The notes: generated by a model from the sequence alone, not told the origin. A stretch of DNA of 64,000 nt from an uncultured Paraglaciecola sp. (GCF_937123705.1 NZ_CAKZKO010000038.1:1-64000), one strand, 5' to 3'; counted from the first letter of the stretch, positions 35,383-45,168 are shown. Translations and numbers: made by a program.

Positions 35383-36339
35383 CTATTTGTCTTGGGATAG
35401 GCTGTAAACATAAGCCGCCACAAGATGTACTTTTTTCTCACCTAAAGTGTGCTTAAATGACGGCATAACGCCATTACGGCCATAGGTAAGGGTTTGAGTA
35501 ATTGCCTTATTAGTGCCACCGTATAACCATGTTTGGTCTGTTAAGTTAGGGGCGCCAAGCATTTGATTGCCTTTACCGTCTTGGCCATGACAAGCTGCGC
35601 AAATAGCGAACTTAGCTTGGCCGGCATCAACCATAGTCTTATCGAGATCTGGACGATTGCTTAAACTTAGAACGTAAGCCACTAGTTCGTCTATACCTTT
35701 TTCACCCATAGCATCTAATTGCGCAGGCATCATACCTTGACGACCATTAATGATAGTTTCGGTAATTTTTTCAGGAGTGCCGCCGTATAACCAATCATTA
35801 TCAGTTAAATTTGGAAAGCCTCGTTGCCCACGAGCATCCGAACCATGACATTGTGAACAATTTTGGCTAAACAAGCGTTGTCCTACCTTTAATGCCTCGG
35901 GATCTTTAGCTAATTCAGGAATAGGTTGTTGATAATAGCCATCAAAGATAGGCGCATAGGTGGCGTTAGCAAATTCAATTTCTCTATCATATTGATTGAT
36001 TACACCGTTAGTTTTATTCGCCTCAACTGCGGCTCTCGATTCGGCCAAAGACTTAATGCTTTGGTTAGAGCTCTGCCATTTCCACAGGCCAGTATAGTTA
36101 CCCAATCCAGGATATAAAACTAAGTACACTAGACCCCAAACGATACAAATATAAAATAAGAAAGTCCACCACTTAGGTAGTTGGTTATTGAGCTCGACAA
36201 TGCCATCAAATTCATGATGCATATCGTCGCCTTCTTTAACACCGGTTTTGTTTTGTAAACACCAGCGTAGTAAAAGATAACAACCTAAAATTGAACCCAG
36301 CGTAATAACCGAGATCCATACACTCCAAAAACTACTCAT
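35383..36339 (-). CDS. ccoP: cbb3 oxidase dihaem subunit CcoP
   Basis: 318 residues. Two N-terminal membrane helices, then two class I cytochrome c domains with CSQCHGSD and CAACHGQD and distal Met segments (GMMPAQLDAMG, GVMPSFKHTLG). It carries electrons from cytochrome c to CcoO in the periplasm. Its start overlaps the end of ccoQ by 8 bp. Confidence 0.96.
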   Translation of the reverse strand: MSSFWSVWISVITLGSILGCYLLLRWCLQNKTGVKEGDDMHHEFDGIVELNNQLPKWWTFLFYICIVWGLVYLVLYPGLGNYTGLWKWQSSNQSIKSLAESRAAVEANKTNGVINQYDREIEFANATYAPIFDGYYQQPIPELAKDPEALKVGQRLFSQNCSQCHGSDARGQRGFPNLTDNDWLYGGTPEKITETIINGRQGMMPAQLDAMGEKGIDELVAYVLSLSNRPDLDKTMVDAGQAKFAICAACHGQDGKGNQMLGAPNLTDQTWLYGGTNKAITQTLTYGRNGVMPSFKHTLGEKKVHLVAAYVYSLSQDK

Positions 36340-36526
36340 TTACTTTAGACTCCTGCTTATCAACTTTAGTCTTTTGCTTATGTTGCTGGGGCTCATCATC
36401 GAAGATGAGCTTTTCGGCCTCGTCAAAATTTGATTTTGATTTCTTGCTAAAGGCCCAGATTACAATTCCAATAAAGCTTACAAACACTATTACTGTGTAG
36501 ATACTGCCACTCGTTGCATAATCCAT
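36332..36526 (-). CDS. ccoQ: cbb3 oxidase subunit CcoQ
   Basis: 64 residues: MDYATSGSIYTVIVFVSFIG begins with a single membrane helix and is followed by a charged tail (KKSKSNFDEAEKLIFDDEP), the usual CcoQ pattern. The correct ATG is 36526; the longer open frame upstream overlaps ccoO and is not used. It stabilises the interaction of CcoP with the complex. Confidence 0.92.
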   Translation of the reverse strand: MDYATSGSIYTVIVFVSFIGIVIWAFSKKSKSNFDEAEKLIFDDEPQQHKQKTKVDKQESKVNE

Positions 36527-36527
36527 A

Positions 36528-37133
36528 TTATTGCAACGCCGTGCCAAGTGACTGTAAATAGGCGATAAGCGCAACCATTTCGGTCTTACCTTTAACTGCT
36601 TGTTTCGAGCCGGCAATATCTTCGTCTGTATAAGGCACACCAAAATCTCTAAATACTGAGAGTTTCTTTGCTGTTAACTCACCGTCTAAAGTGTTTTCCA
36701 TTAACCAAGGAAATCCAGGCATATTTGACTCAGGCACCAGGTCTCTTGGATTGATCAAATGAATTCGGTGCCAATCATCACTGTATCGTCCGCCAACTCG
36801 GGCTAAATCAGGTCCGGTACGCTTAGAGCCCCATAAAAATGGGTGTTCCCATACTGATTCGCCGGCGACTGAATAGTGACCATAGCGTTCGGTTTCAGCA
36901 CGAAAAGGACGGATCATCTGGCTATGACACCCAACGCAACCTTCTCGAATATATATATCTCGGCCTTCCATCTGCAGGGCTGTGTAGGGTTTTAAACCAT
37001 CAACAGGCTCCATGGTTTGTTGTTGAAACATCAATGGTGTAATTTGTGCCATGCCGCCCAAACTAATTGCCACTAAAATTAAAACACTCAACAGACCCAC
37101 ATTTTTTTCAATTAACTCATGTGCATTTTTCAT
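36528..37133 (-). CDS. ccoO: cbb3 oxidase monohaem subunit CcoO
   Basis: 201 residues. One N-terminal membrane anchor and one cytochrome c domain with CVGCHSQM (about 62-69), followed by [19 protein letters not shown] and [29 protein letters not shown], all conserved in CcoO/FixO. It passes electrons to the CcoN haem b. Confidence 0.97.
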   Translation of the reverse strand: MKNAHELIEKNVGLLSVLILVAISLGGMAQITPLMFQQQTMEPVDGLKPYTALQMEGRDIYIREGCVGCHSQMIRPFRAETERYGHYSVAGESVWEHPFLWGSKRTGPDLARVGGRYSDDWHRIHLINPRDLVPESNMPGFPWLMENTLDGELTAKKLSVFRDFGVPYTDEDIAGSKQAVKGKTEMVALIAYLQSLGTALQ

Positions 37134-37145
37134 TGTCTGTCTTCC

Positions 37146-38579
37146 TTAAGCCGTTTGTGCTGTTGGTTCAATTGCGGGTTCTTGCTCTTCGTTCCTGATG
37201 GTTTTGTAAACGTTATAAGCCATAAGTAACATGCCGACCAAAAATATTGCACCACCGATAAATCGCACTAAATAGAAGGGCTTGGACGCCTCTAGAGACT
37301 CTACAAAACTGTAGGTTAGCGTGCCGTCGGCGTTAATTGCTCGCCACATCAAGCCTTGTAGCACACCGGACATCCACATCGCTACTATATATAACACAGT
37401 GCCAATAGTGGCTAGCCAAAAATGAACATTAATCAGCTCAATACTATGCATTTTGGTTCGATTGAACAAAACAGGGATAAGGTGATAAATAGAACCAATA
37501 GACACCATAGCTACCCATCCTAAGGCACCAGAATGTACATGACCAATAGTCCAATCCGTATAATGAGACAAGGCATTTACGGTTTTTATCGCCATCATTG
37601 GCCCTTCGAAAGTAGACATGCCGTAGAAAGACAGCGAAACCACTAAGAAACGTAAGATGGGATCGGTACGTAACTTATGCCATGCGCCAGATAGGGTCAT
37701 TATGCCGTTGATCATGCCGCCCCAAGAAGGTACGAATAAAATAATAGACATCACCATACCCAAAGATTGTGTCCAATCGGGTAGGGCAGTGTAATGAAGA
37801 TGGTGAGGACCAGCCCAAATATACAAGGAAATAAGCGCCCAAAAATGCACGACCGATAAACGATATGAATACACGGGGCGTCCTGCCTGCTTAGGTACAA
37901 AATAATACATCATGCCTAAGAAACCTGCGGTTAAGAAAAATCCAACGGCATTATGCCCGTACCACCACTGGATCATGGCGTCCACGGCGCCTGCATAGAT
38001 AGAATATGATTTAGTCAGAGAAACCGGAATAGCCATACTGTTTGCGATATGCAGTACAGCAACCGTTAGCATAAATGCCCCAAAGAACCAGTTGGCTACA
38101 TATATGTGAGAAACTTTTCTGATGACCATTGTTCCGAAGAAATTAATGATATAAGCCAACCAAACTAAGGTGATTAAAATATCAATAGGCCACTCAAGTT
38201 CACCATATTCCTTGGTGCTCGTTAATCCCATGGGTAAAGTAATAGCGGCTAATACAATAACAAGTTGCCAGCCCCAAAACGTAAATGAAGCCAGTTTGTC
38301 GCTGAACAACCTAACATTTGAAGTACGTTGCACCACATATAATGACGTTGCAAACAAAGCACATCCACCAAAGGCAAAAATCACTGCATTGGTATGCAAA
38401 GGTCTTAACCTAGAAAATGTTAGCCATGGCGTATCAAAATTTAATGCTGGCCAATATAACTGTGCGGCAATTAATACCCCTACAGCCATACCAATTATTC
38501 CCCAAACTACGGTCATTACCGCAAATTGCCGAACTACTTTATAATTGTATTCGGGATGTACTTGAATAGCTTCACTCAT
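37146..38579 (-). CDS. ccoN: cbb3 cytochrome oxidase catalytic subunit CcoN
   Basis: 477 residues, about 12 membrane helices. Haem and copper ligand histidines are visible in [42 protein letters not shown] (Cu-B His with the cbb3-type Tyr), [13 protein letters not shown] and [14 protein letters not shown]. It reduces oxygen at very low concentrations and pumps protons. First gene of ccoNOQP. No perfect FNR box is seen in the 170 bp upstream, which is unusual for this operon. Confidence 0.97.
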   Translation of the reverse strand: MSEAIQVHPEYNYKVVRQFAVMTVVWGIIGMAVGVLIAAQLYWPALNFDTPWLTFSRLRPLHTNAVIFAFGGCALFATSLYVVQRTSNVRLFSDKLASFTFWGWQLVIVLAAITLPMGLTSTKEYGELEWPIDILITLVWLAYIINFFGTMVIRKVSHIYVANWFFGAFMLTVAVLHIANSMAIPVSLTKSYSIYAGAVDAMIQWWYGHNAVGFFLTAGFLGMMYYFVPKQAGRPVYSYRLSVVHFWALISLYIWAGPHHLHYTALPDWTQSLGMVMSIILFVPSWGGMINGIMTLSGAWHKLRTDPILRFLVVSLSFYGMSTFEGPMMAIKTVNALSHYTDWTIGHVHSGALGWVAMVSIGSIYHLIPVLFNRTKMHSIELINVHFWLATIGTVLYIVAMWMSGVLQGLMWRAINADGTLTYSFVESLEASKPFYLVRFIGGAIFLVGMLLMAYNVYKTIRNEEQEPAIEPTAQTA

Positions 38580-38752
38580 TTAATGAATCTTCCGCTCTTG
38601 TTAACGATAAATTTACAGACAAATTACAATGGACAAACAAATCATGTTAATTTCTTTCTTTATTTGTTAAGTAATTGTTTTTTAAAAAAATATACAATAT
38701 ATCTAGTTATATTTTAAGGTGATACATTTCAAAAAGAAAGATAAAAACTATC

Positions 38753-39286
38753 TTGTCAGTTATCTTTTTTTTAATCACACTAACATTAGTTTATTTTAAC
38801 GACAGTGCTATTTTGAATTCGACTCACTTTTCTAGGTTGTTCCTTTTATTTATTATTTTAACTGCCGCAGTAGGGCTGATTTTAAATTATACATATCTGC
38901 AACCTTTAAAAACGACAAAACAATGCAACCTTGATCTAGCGCAACAATGTGATGTGTTTGATAACGGTCAACAGGTATCTGTGCAATTTTTACAAAGAAT
39001 AGAGGTTGAGGAAGAGTTACATCTGGTCATCAAGGTGCCAGAGAATACACAAATAAAGCAGATGTGGGTACAAGGCATCAATATGTATATGGGTAAAAAT
39101 GTGGTGCTTGCTGATTCTGTTCATGTTAATCAGGGAGCAAAAGTTTACAACGCGCGTGTATTCTTAGGTGCCTGTAGTGAGCCAGCAATGAAATGGCAAC
39201 TCATTATTCAAACCAGTGATGAGTCAAGCAATGAGCAATCTTGGTTTTTCAACTTCTCTACCGATAGAAACAAAAAAGCTGATTAA
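38753..39286 (+). CDS. small membrane-anchored protein of unknown function
   Basis: 177 residues from a TTG start with a purine-rich AAAGAAAGA upstream. Two hydrophobic segments (VIFFLITLTLVYF and LFLLFIILTAAVGLILNYTYL) precede a probably periplasmic domain with three cysteines (KQCNLDLAQQCDVF and GACSEP). I do not recognise a family. It is divergent from ccoN, and its 3' end shares a terminator with the bacterioferritin genes. Its location may hint at a respiratory or copper role, but this is only context. Confidence 0.6.
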   Translation: MSVIFFLITLTLVYFNDSAILNSTHFSRLFLLFIILTAAVGLILNYTYLQPLKTTKQCNLDLAQQCDVFDNGQQVSVQFLQRIEVEEELHLVIKVPENTQIKQMWVQGINMYMGKNVVLADSVHVNQGAKVYNARVFLGACSEPAMKWQLIIQTSDESSNEQSWFFNFSTDRNKKAD

Positions 39287-39309
39287 GCACAGGCCTAGTC
39301 AGCTTTTAT
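39273..39309. terminator. bidirectional terminator
   Basis: AAAAGCTGA and TCAGCTTTT arms with flanking A and T runs, between the convergent membrane-protein gene and bacterioferritin gene; it overlaps the stop codon region of the plus-strand gene. Confidence 0.65.
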
Positions 39310-39325
39310 TAGGAAAGTAGCGTCA

Positions 39326-39793
39326 CTACATTTGTGATTGTAAATAGTTCGACAAACCTAAACGTTTTATAAGGCCGATTTGTTGTTCGAGCCAATAGGC
39401 ATGGTCCATTTCGGTATCGTCTAATAGTACCAGCAACATGTCTCGGGTCACATAGTCTTGTTCTTCTTCACAAAGTGCAATAGCCTCTTTTAACGCTTGT
39501 GTTACTGCGTATTCAACCCTTAAGTCACTTTCTAACATGGAAGGCACGTCTGTACCAATTAGTAATCCATCACGGTCAACCATATTCGGCGTACCTTCCA
39601 AAAACAAGATCCGCTCAATTAATTTTGTAGCATGACCCTTTTCATCATCAAATTCGTGGGCAATCCGTTCATACAGCTTGTTTAAGCCCCAATCTTGATA
39701 CATTTGTGAGTGAATAAAATACTGATCCATAGCCGCCAATTCAAAAGCGAGTAGGGCATTAAGTTGATTGATAATAACACTTTTACCTTGCAT
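39326..39793 (-). CDS. bfr: bacterioferritin subunit with ferroxidase site but no haem-ligand Met
   Basis: 155 residues, four-helix ferritin fold. Ferroxidase ligands are present: Glu18, Glu51, His54, Glu94 and the E-x2-H pair in DTEMDH. The residue at position 52, which is the haem-ligating Met in E. coli Bfr, is Lys. It therefore should oxidise iron but not bind haem in the usual way. It is second in a two-gene operon, 1 bp after the partner subunit that has the opposite pattern. Confidence 0.93.
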   Translation of the reverse strand: MQGKSVIINQLNALLAFELAAMDQYFIHSQMYQDWGLNKLYERIAHEFDDEKGHATKLIERILFLEGTPNMVDRDGLLIGTDVPSMLESDLRVEYAVTQALKEAIALCEEEQDYVTRDMLLVLLDDTEMDHAYWLEQQIGLIKRLGLSNYLQSQM

Positions 39794-39794
39794 G

Positions 39795-40268
39795 CTAATC
39801 TCCTGCTACTTGGCTTTGTAGGTAGTTTTCTAAACCTAAATGCTTAATTTGATATTGTTGAGTTTCAATCCAGTCAATATGATCTTCTTCGAAGGTCAAA
39901 ATTGATTCAAGTAAGTCACGAGACACAAAGTCTTGTTGCGCTTCACATAAAGCAATGGCTTTTTTGAGTAAGGGAAGTTGCAACTTCTGAAAATCCATGT
40001 CACAACCAAGCATCTCGATGGTTTCTTCGCCTATCATTAGTTTTCCCAACATCTGTAGGTTAGGTAAACCTTCAAGAAACAAAATCCGCTCTATAAGTTG
40101 GTCGGCTTGTTTCATATCTTTAATTGATTTCTTATAGGCTGCGCTATTGAGTTTCTCTAGCCCCCAATTTTTAAACATACGTGCATGTAAAAAATACTGA
40201 TTGATTGATGTGAGCTCGTAGGTAAGGACTTCATTTAGAGCAGCTATTACTTGTTTGTCGCCTTGCAT
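39795..40268 (-). CDS. bfr: bacterioferritin subunit with haem-ligand Met but incomplete ferroxidase site
   Basis: 157 residues, ferritin fold. Met52 (DMKQAD) is kept, so it can bind the inter-subunit haem. Two ferroxidase ligands are replaced: Glu51 by Asp and His54 by Gln. This suits a heteropolymeric bacterioferritin in which one subunit handles electrons and the other oxidises iron, as in other two-subunit systems. A Fur-like box lies about 100 bp upstream of the ATG. Confidence 0.93.
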   Translation of the reverse strand: MQGDKQVIAALNEVLTYELTSINQYFLHARMFKNWGLEKLNSAAYKKSIKDMKQADQLIERILFLEGLPNLQMLGKLMIGEETIEMLGCDMDFQKLQLPLLKKAIALCEAQQDFVSRDLLESILTFEEDHIDWIETQQYQIKHLGLENYLQSQVAGD

Positions 40269-40368
40269 TACAAATTATCCATGGATAGAAAATATACTAA
40301 TAATTATAGTCAAATAGGCCTTAAAAAACCATAAGTTTATAAAAAACATTATGCAAAACAATATGATA

Positions 40369-40387
40369 CATAATGATAACGATTCTT
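40369..40387. promoter_or_regulatory. Fur-like box upstream of the bacterioferritin operon
   Basis: The 19-mer CATAATGATAACGATTCTT matches 14 of 19 positions of the GATAATGATAATCATTATC Fur consensus, including the uninterrupted ATAATGATAA. It lies about 100 bp before the bfr ATG on the minus strand. Confidence 0.55.
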
Positions 40388-40400
40388 GTTTTAATCATTA

Positions 40401-41975
40401 TTAAGACTTTTGTTGTGGCAGCAATTGCAGACTTTCTTCAGCAAAACCAGTACCAGCTTCTGTAAAAAAGTTGAATACTTTGTCTGATCCGGCATCAATG
40501 AGAGGCTGAATTTCATCCTCATATCGTGCTATCGAAGCTATCTTTCCCCTATAATTTGCGTGTTGTAGTTGCTCAGTGATATTGCAGATGTCTTCAATCG
40601 AAGGTAAGGCTAACAAAATTAACTGAATCTGACTTAAATCCATGTTTTCCCATAAATCTGCGTCTTCGCCATCTCCTACCATAGCCTGAAAGCCAACCTT
40701 CTGAAGTTGCTTTACCCGGCTAGGATCGGCATCCATTCCCCAAACTCTTTTATCGACTATGTTAGTTAGAGAGACATAGGCGCCTTTACCCACTCGTCCT
40801 AGCCCAATCACTATGATTTCAGCGCCAACAGGCTGACTATACACATCTTCTGCTAGACGGCTTGAACTTTCAAAGGACTTAAGCCGCTCTTTAAATTGCG
40901 TATACTGATTGTGAGAGCTTTTATATATAAAACCTGTTAGTACAAATGAAAAAGACACGGCTAACGCTAATACGACTAACCACTCGGCACTCAACCATCC
41001 TAAACTAACTAACAAAGCTACAACAATTAGGCCGAATTCGCTGTAGTTTGATAAGACTAAGCTCGCTAAATAGCTGGTGCGAGCCCTTAATTTTAATAAA
41101 GTAAACAGCCCAAAAAACAAACCAAACTTTAGTGGGATAAACAAGCAAAGTAATAAGGCTGAAAGTAACAAATCTAGGGTAGGGAGCGCACTGAACCCAA
41201 TAGTCAGGAAAAAACCCACCAAAAATATATCCTTAAAGCTCATTAATGCCTTAGACATTTCTGATGACTTGATATGAGTAGCGATAAACATACCCACAAT
41301 TAACGCACCTAAATCACCTTTTATACCGACAGATTCAAATAGTTCATAACCGCCTAAAGCAAACAAAAATCCTGACAATATGAGTAATTCACCATGGCCC
41401 ACACGCTCTAAAATTATGGTCCACAGAGGTTTTGAGAAAAATAATAATAACAACAATAAGGCCCATATTGACGGCACTTTTCCCGTTGCAATAACTAAAA
41501 ACAGGACAGCGACTATATCCTGCATAATCAAAATTCCTATGGCCAATTTACCATGACGTGTTTTTATTTCTCCGCTTTCTTCTAGAATTTTAACGATGCA
41601 AACAGTACTACTAAAACTTAATGAAAATGCCAGCAACGCTTGTGTAGCCCAATCTATGTCCGCAAAGATATTGAGACCCAACCAAGATATCCCAAATAAC
41701 ATTACATTTACGATTGTTACCCATAATAGCGAATGGCAAATACTGCCCAACCAGACTTCTTTTTTGTATAAGTCACTGACTTTAAGTTTTAGGCCAATGG
41801 TAAAAAGCATCAGGGTTATACCTAAGCTGGCAATAGACTGCAGCGCATCTGTAGACTGAAAACCTAGATAATTAAGGGCGAAACCCGCAATTAAATAACC
41901 GATCAAAGGCGGCAGTCCAACCAACTTCAGGCATAACCCACAAATAAATGCCAAAAGAATAAATGCAAATTCCAT
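40401..41975 (-). CDS. Kef/CPA2-type cation:proton antiporter with NAD-binding domain
   Basis: 524 residues. About 12 membrane helices (1-380) typical of the Na+/H+ exchanger CPA2 family, followed by a TrkA-N/RCK domain (IIVIGLGRVGKGAYVSLTNI...VWGMDADPSRVKQLQKVGFQAMVGDGEDADLW). It resembles YbaL/KefB-type potassium or proton antiporters. The glutathione-binding residues of KefC were not checked and cannot be claimed. It is transcribed alone; start ATG 41975. Confidence 0.88.
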   Translation of the reverse strand: MEFAFILLAFICGLCLKLVGLPPLIGYLIAGFALNYLGFQSTDALQSIASLGITLMLFTIGLKLKVSDLYKKEVWLGSICHSLLWVTIVNVMLFGISWLGLNIFADIDWATQALLAFSLSFSSTVCIVKILEESGEIKTRHGKLAIGILIMQDIVAVLFLVIATGKVPSIWALLLLLLFFSKPLWTIILERVGHGELLILSGFLFALGGYELFESVGIKGDLGALIVGMFIATHIKSSEMSKALMSFKDIFLVGFFLTIGFSALPTLDLLLSALLLCLFIPLKFGLFFGLFTLLKLRARTSYLASLVLSNYSEFGLIVVALLVSLGWLSAEWLVVLALAVSFSFVLTGFIYKSSHNQYTQFKERLKSFESSSRLAEDVYSQPVGAEIIVIGLGRVGKGAYVSLTNIVDKRVWGMDADPSRVKQLQKVGFQAMVGDGEDADLWENMDLSQIQLILLALPSIEDICNITEQLQHANYRGKIASIARYEDEIQPLIDAGSDKVFNFFTEAGTGFAEESLQLLPQQKS

Positions 41976-42242
41976 AATCGCTCTAAAAGTTTGATGATAA
42001 AGAAGTAAATAGGGTAACGAATTTTATTAAGAATGCTAGCTGAACTGCCAATATCCTATTGAAATAACCACACACCACTTAATTTAACATAATATACATT
42101 ATAGGAACTTAAAGCTTGGGTGGTTTTAGTCGCATACAGCCTCAACTGTGTTGTCGCTTTTATAGGTACTATTACTGATACCTAGGTTATTTTTTACCTT
42201 ATACAATTGCGGCAAGTTTAATAACCACAGTATGAGAAACTT

Positions 42243-43571
42243 TTGACTAAGTCACTAACGCCTTTGGGCACGAATAGATTATTTGAGCGCCTTGATTATT
42301 TGATCCGAACTAAGTTGTGGGCTCAGATTTTAATTGCCATGGTCTTAGGTGTTGCTGTTGGATTATCTCTTTCACCCAGCGGTGGCCAGTTGGTCGAAGT
42401 AGCATTGGCGAGTACTATTGCAAGTTGGCTAGCTCTTCCTGGGCGCTTATTTCTAGCGTTAATTCAAATGGTTGTGATTCCGCTGGTACTAACATCTATA
42501 GTGCTGGGTATTGCGTCGGGCGAAAATTCTGACTTTTTACGTCGTATTGGTATGCGCATTGCGCCTTATTTTGTATTGACTACTATTGTTGCGGTTTTAA
42601 TTGGTAGCTCCTTGGCTTTGTGGCTCCAGCCTGGCCAATATATTGAGCCTAATGTTTCAAATGCTTACTTAACTGTGACTGCTCCTAAGGCTGTAGAAAT
42701 CGATACAACAAAGCTTGAAGATAAGATTGTGAACATTATCCCAGCCAATCCAACTAGCGCCATTATGCAAAGATCGATGTTTCAGGTTGTTGTTCTAGCT
42801 ATTCTTATGGCGGTAGCTTTAGTGTCTATTAAACCCGAGCGTGCCAAACCAGTAATAGATTTGTGTGTTTCAATGCAAGACATCTCAATGAAAGTGGTTA
42901 GTTGGGCAATGGCGTTGGCACCTATAGCTGTATTTGGACTATTGGCTCAAGTTTGTGTTGAATCAGGGGTAGATGCACTGTTAGGTATGTCGGCTTATAT
43001 TGGAACAGTGTTATTGGGATTGTTCTTGCTGTTAGTGTTTTATTTACTTGTTGTGGCTATTTTTGGGGCTAAAAACCCCCTTCAATTCTTAAATAGCATT
43101 CGCGAAGCACAATTATTAGCTTTTTCAACGTCCAGTTCCGCGGCGGTAATGCCTTTGTCTATGAAAAGTGCTGAGGAAAACTTACATGTGTCCAAACCTG
43201 TGGCGCAATTTGTGATCCCCTTAGGGGCAACGGTAAATATGGACGGCACTGCTTTATATCAAGTGATTGCTGCTGTGTTTCTGACTCAAGTATATGGCAT
43301 AGATTTATCTCTAGGTCAGTTGTCGTTATTGGCCGCTACCACAGTTGGCGCTTCCATTGGTTCGCCTAGTACACCAGGTGTAGGCATTGTAATACTTGCG
43401 ACTATTGTACAAGGCATAGGCGTGCCAGCCGAAGGCATTGCGCTAATCCTAGGTGTTGACAGGATTTTAGATATGGCACGAACAGCGGTCAATGTAAGCG
43501 GCGATTTAACCGCTAGTGTGGTGATGGAAAAATGGCTGCATAAAGATTTACATAAGCCAAGTGCAAGCTAG
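42243..43571 (+). CDS. dicarboxylate/amino acid:cation symporter (DAACS)
   Basis: 442 residues. Eight membrane helices plus re-entrant loops; family motifs include IQMVVIPLVLTSIVLGIASGEN, the serine-rich AFSTSSSAAVMPLSMKSAEE and the ion-binding ATVNMDGTALYQVIAAVFLTQVYG. It is a GltP/DctA-type importer of C4-dicarboxylates or acidic amino acids; the exact substrate is not resolved. The start is TTG at 42243, as no ATG is available upstream of the first helix. Confidence 0.9.
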   Translation: MTKSLTPLGTNRLFERLDYLIRTKLWAQILIAMVLGVAVGLSLSPSGGQLVEVALASTIASWLALPGRLFLALIQMVVIPLVLTSIVLGIASGENSDFLRRIGMRIAPYFVLTTIVAVLIGSSLALWLQPGQYIEPNVSNAYLTVTAPKAVEIDTTKLEDKIVNIIPANPTSAIMQRSMFQVVVLAILMAVALVSIKPERAKPVIDLCVSMQDISMKVVSWAMALAPIAVFGLLAQVCVESGVDALLGMSAYIGTVLLGLFLLLVFYLLVVAIFGAKNPLQFLNSIREAQLLAFSTSSSAAVMPLSMKSAEENLHVSKPVAQFVIPLGATVNMDGTALYQVIAAVFLTQVYGIDLSLGQLSLLAATTVGASIGSPSTPGVGIVILATIVQGIGVPAEGIALILGVDRILDMARTAVNVSGDLTASVVMEKWLHKDLHKPSAS

Positions 43572-43598
43572 CTAATACCATTATCCATAAATAAAACT

Positions 43599-43618
43599 GG
43601 CCACTTTTTAAGGTGGCC
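43599..43618. terminator. bidirectional terminator after the symporter gene
   Basis: GGCCAC and GTGGCC arms around TTTTTAAG between convergent genes. Confidence 0.55.
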
Positions 43619-43634
43619 TCGATTTAAGTAGAAA

Positions 43635-43913
43635 TTAAAGTGTTTTACGAATTCGTTTAAAACTCTTTATTAGTTCTTCACCTAATAACTTGGCCGCTGC
43701 AGACACGTCTTCCGAGGCCACTTTAGCTTCTTTACCCACCTGCCCCGCTTTAGATTTGAAATGCTCCCATTGCTTATCTACTTTTTGCCATTCGTCTTTT
43801 GCATCAGCTTCGAATAAATGAGCTTTTAACAAAATTTCATCTCTTTCTTGTTTTATTTGTGCAAGCATTTTTTCAAACTCTTCTTTGGCATTTTCCTTCA
43901 TATCAATACTCAT
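43635..43913 (-). CDS. small coiled-coil protein of unknown function
   Basis: 92 residues, highly charged and helical (KENAKEEFEKMLAQIKQERDEILLKAHLFEADAKDEWQKVDKQWEHFKSKAGQ), with a heptad-like pattern but no signal peptide. It ends with a basic amphipathic stretch (LIKSFKRIRKTL). No family is recognised, although similar short proteins sit near universal stress and low-oxygen genes in related marine bacteria. Start ATG 43913 follows GAGGAAATAAA. Confidence 0.7.
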   Translation of the reverse strand: MSIDMKENAKEEFEKMLAQIKQERDEILLKAHLFEADAKDEWQKVDKQWEHFKSKAGQVGKEAKVASEDVSAAAKLLGEELIKSFKRIRKTL

Positions 43914-44025
43914 TTTATTTCCTCGTTTTGAATGTTAATTCTTAAACTGTCAATCACTTGATGACCTTGGTGCTTTGACCTGTATCAAACTATATATTGA
44001 TTTAGTATAACCCTCTGGACATCGC

Positions 44026-44280
44026 CTAAAAGGCAATACAGTGCCCAACTTGTGGAATATCAGTGGCGATGTTTTTTTCTTTCCATAACCTTTGTGATAA
44101 GGCTTCGAGTGCTTGTGGATCACCATGGACTAGGGCCACTCTTGCCGACTCGTCAAAATTCGAGACCCACTCGACTAACTCGTTTTGCCCTGCATGGGCC
44201 GAAAAACCACCTAAGGTTTCGACTTGAGCTTTCACATTGTAGGTATCATTAAAAATCTTAATATGCTCTTTACCATCCAC
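44026..44280 (-). pseudogene. 3' part of beta-CASP MBL nuclease gene split by transposon
   Basis: 84 codons that complete the gene beginning at 52438. It encodes VDGKEHIKIFNDTYNVKAQVETLGGFSAHAGQNELVEW... which is the C-terminal part of the beta-CASP/MBL family (conserved GGFSAHA and final HG...L motifs) and ends at TAG 44026. It begins immediately after the left TAACA copy. It has no start of its own in frame except within the transposon end. Confidence 0.9.
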
Positions 44281-44285
44281 TAACA
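44281..44285. repeat. left target-site duplication TAACA
   Basis: TAACA directly before the GGGG tip of the left terminal repeat; the same five bases follow the right end at 51290. Confidence 0.9.
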
Positions 44286-44322
44286 GGGGTTTTGTGCCCA
44301 TCCCCTCGAAATGAACCTTAAG
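44286..44322 (+). repeat. left 37-bp terminal inverted repeat
   Basis: Starts GGGGTTTTGTGCCCATCCCC and ends AACCTTAAG; exact inverted match to 51253-51289. Confidence 0.95.
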
Positions 44323-44458
44323 CTTGTTTTTTAACCAAATTTGAATTTATAGTTACTTATGATTAATCAAAATAAAGCATATGAAGGGGTTTGTGCTAAT
44401 GCTCTCGACAATCATAAAATAACAGTTTAAGTGAAAAGGTTTTCTGCTTTAATAAAAC

Positions 44459-44510
44459 TTGAGATATTGACCTCATATCTCAAAATACTTTCCCTTAAAT
44501 ATTTAAGGGA
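44459..44510 (+). promoter_or_regulatory. upstream symmetry elements of cassette 1
   Basis: TTGAGATA...TATCTCAA (44459-44483) and the perfect 20-bp palindrome TCCCTTAAATATTTAAGGGA (44491-44510) lie right before the secreted-protein gene. Both recur before cassette 2 with little change, in a conserved block reaching back to about 44411. Confidence 0.5.
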
Positions 44511-44520
44511 GTAATTTAAC

Positions 44521-45102
44521 ATGGATAAAAGGATGTTTGTTATGAAAATGAAAAGAACGTTTTTAGCTTTAGCTTTGGTTTCTAGTGCTTTTTCAGTAAA
44601 TGTACTAGCTGCTGATATTGAAGCAGGTGTGGTTAATAAGATAGCAGAGAGTTCTACTTCTTTAGCAATCAATAGCCCGTCTAGTATGTCTGATGAATAT
44701 GTAGAGGCGTCTTCTGATGCTAAAATTTCATCTAGAGCTGCTGCGTCGGGCATTACATATTTTGAAATAGGGAACATTTATTCTTCAAATTATGGTTGGG
44801 AAAATATTACTCCGTCTCAGTCCTCCAGTGGAAATCACGGTGGGGCTACGTTGAATATATATATTTGGCAATTTGGATATGGAAACGTGACTAACGCTAC
44901 TATGAATGGTATTTCAAAGTCAGCAGGTTTATCTGAATATCGATGTGGTAATGATTTACATGTCTGTGCTGTGGGTGAAACTGTAACTGGTTGGCTATAT
45001 GGCTTTGACTTTAGTGGTCAGCAGTCAGGCTCGTTTAGTGTTGGTTCGAACTCAACAGCTTCACCCTTTGGTTATTGGAGTGATTCAATTTATATTAATT
45101 AA
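44521..45102 (+). CDS. secreted FlhE-like Cys-x6-Cys protein, cassette 1
   Basis: 193 residues. A Sec signal peptide (KRTFLALALVSSAFSVNVLA, cut before AD), a Ser/Ala-rich linker (30-70), then a beta-rich domain with NIYIWQF, EYRCGNDLHVC (Cys-x6-Cys) and an end SDSIYIN. The pattern of W-x-W/F segment, paired cysteines and final I-x-x-N resembles FlhE, a periplasmic flagellar accessory protein, but similarity is weak and no flagellar genes are near. A second ATG at 44542 with AAAGGATG before it is a credible alternative start. Its promoter and leader are nearly identical to the cassette 2 gene, while the mature parts have diverged. Confidence 0.65.
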   Translation: MDKRMFVMKMKRTFLALALVSSAFSVNVLAADIEAGVVNKIAESSTSLAINSPSSMSDEYVEASSDAKISSRAAASGITYFEIGNIYSSNYGWENITPSQSSSGNHGGATLNIYIWQFGYGNVTNATMNGISKSAGLSEYRCGNDLHVCAVGETVTGWLYGFDFSGQQSGSFSVGSNSTASPFGYWSDSIYIN

Positions 45103-45122
45103 TTAGATTGAATTCAGGATTT

Positions 45123-45162
45123 AAAACGTACGTGACAAGTTATTAATATCCGTGCGTTTTTT
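45123..45162 (+). terminator. terminator of the cassette 1 secreted-protein gene
   Basis: AAAACGTACG (45123-45132) pairs with CGTGCGTTTT (45151-45160), followed by TT. Confidence 0.6.
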
Positions 45163-45168
45163 ACACGT

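Noticed and set aside
38580-38752. FNR box upstream of ccoN
   Set aside because: No TTGAT-N4-ATCAA or close variant is present in this AT-rich stretch.
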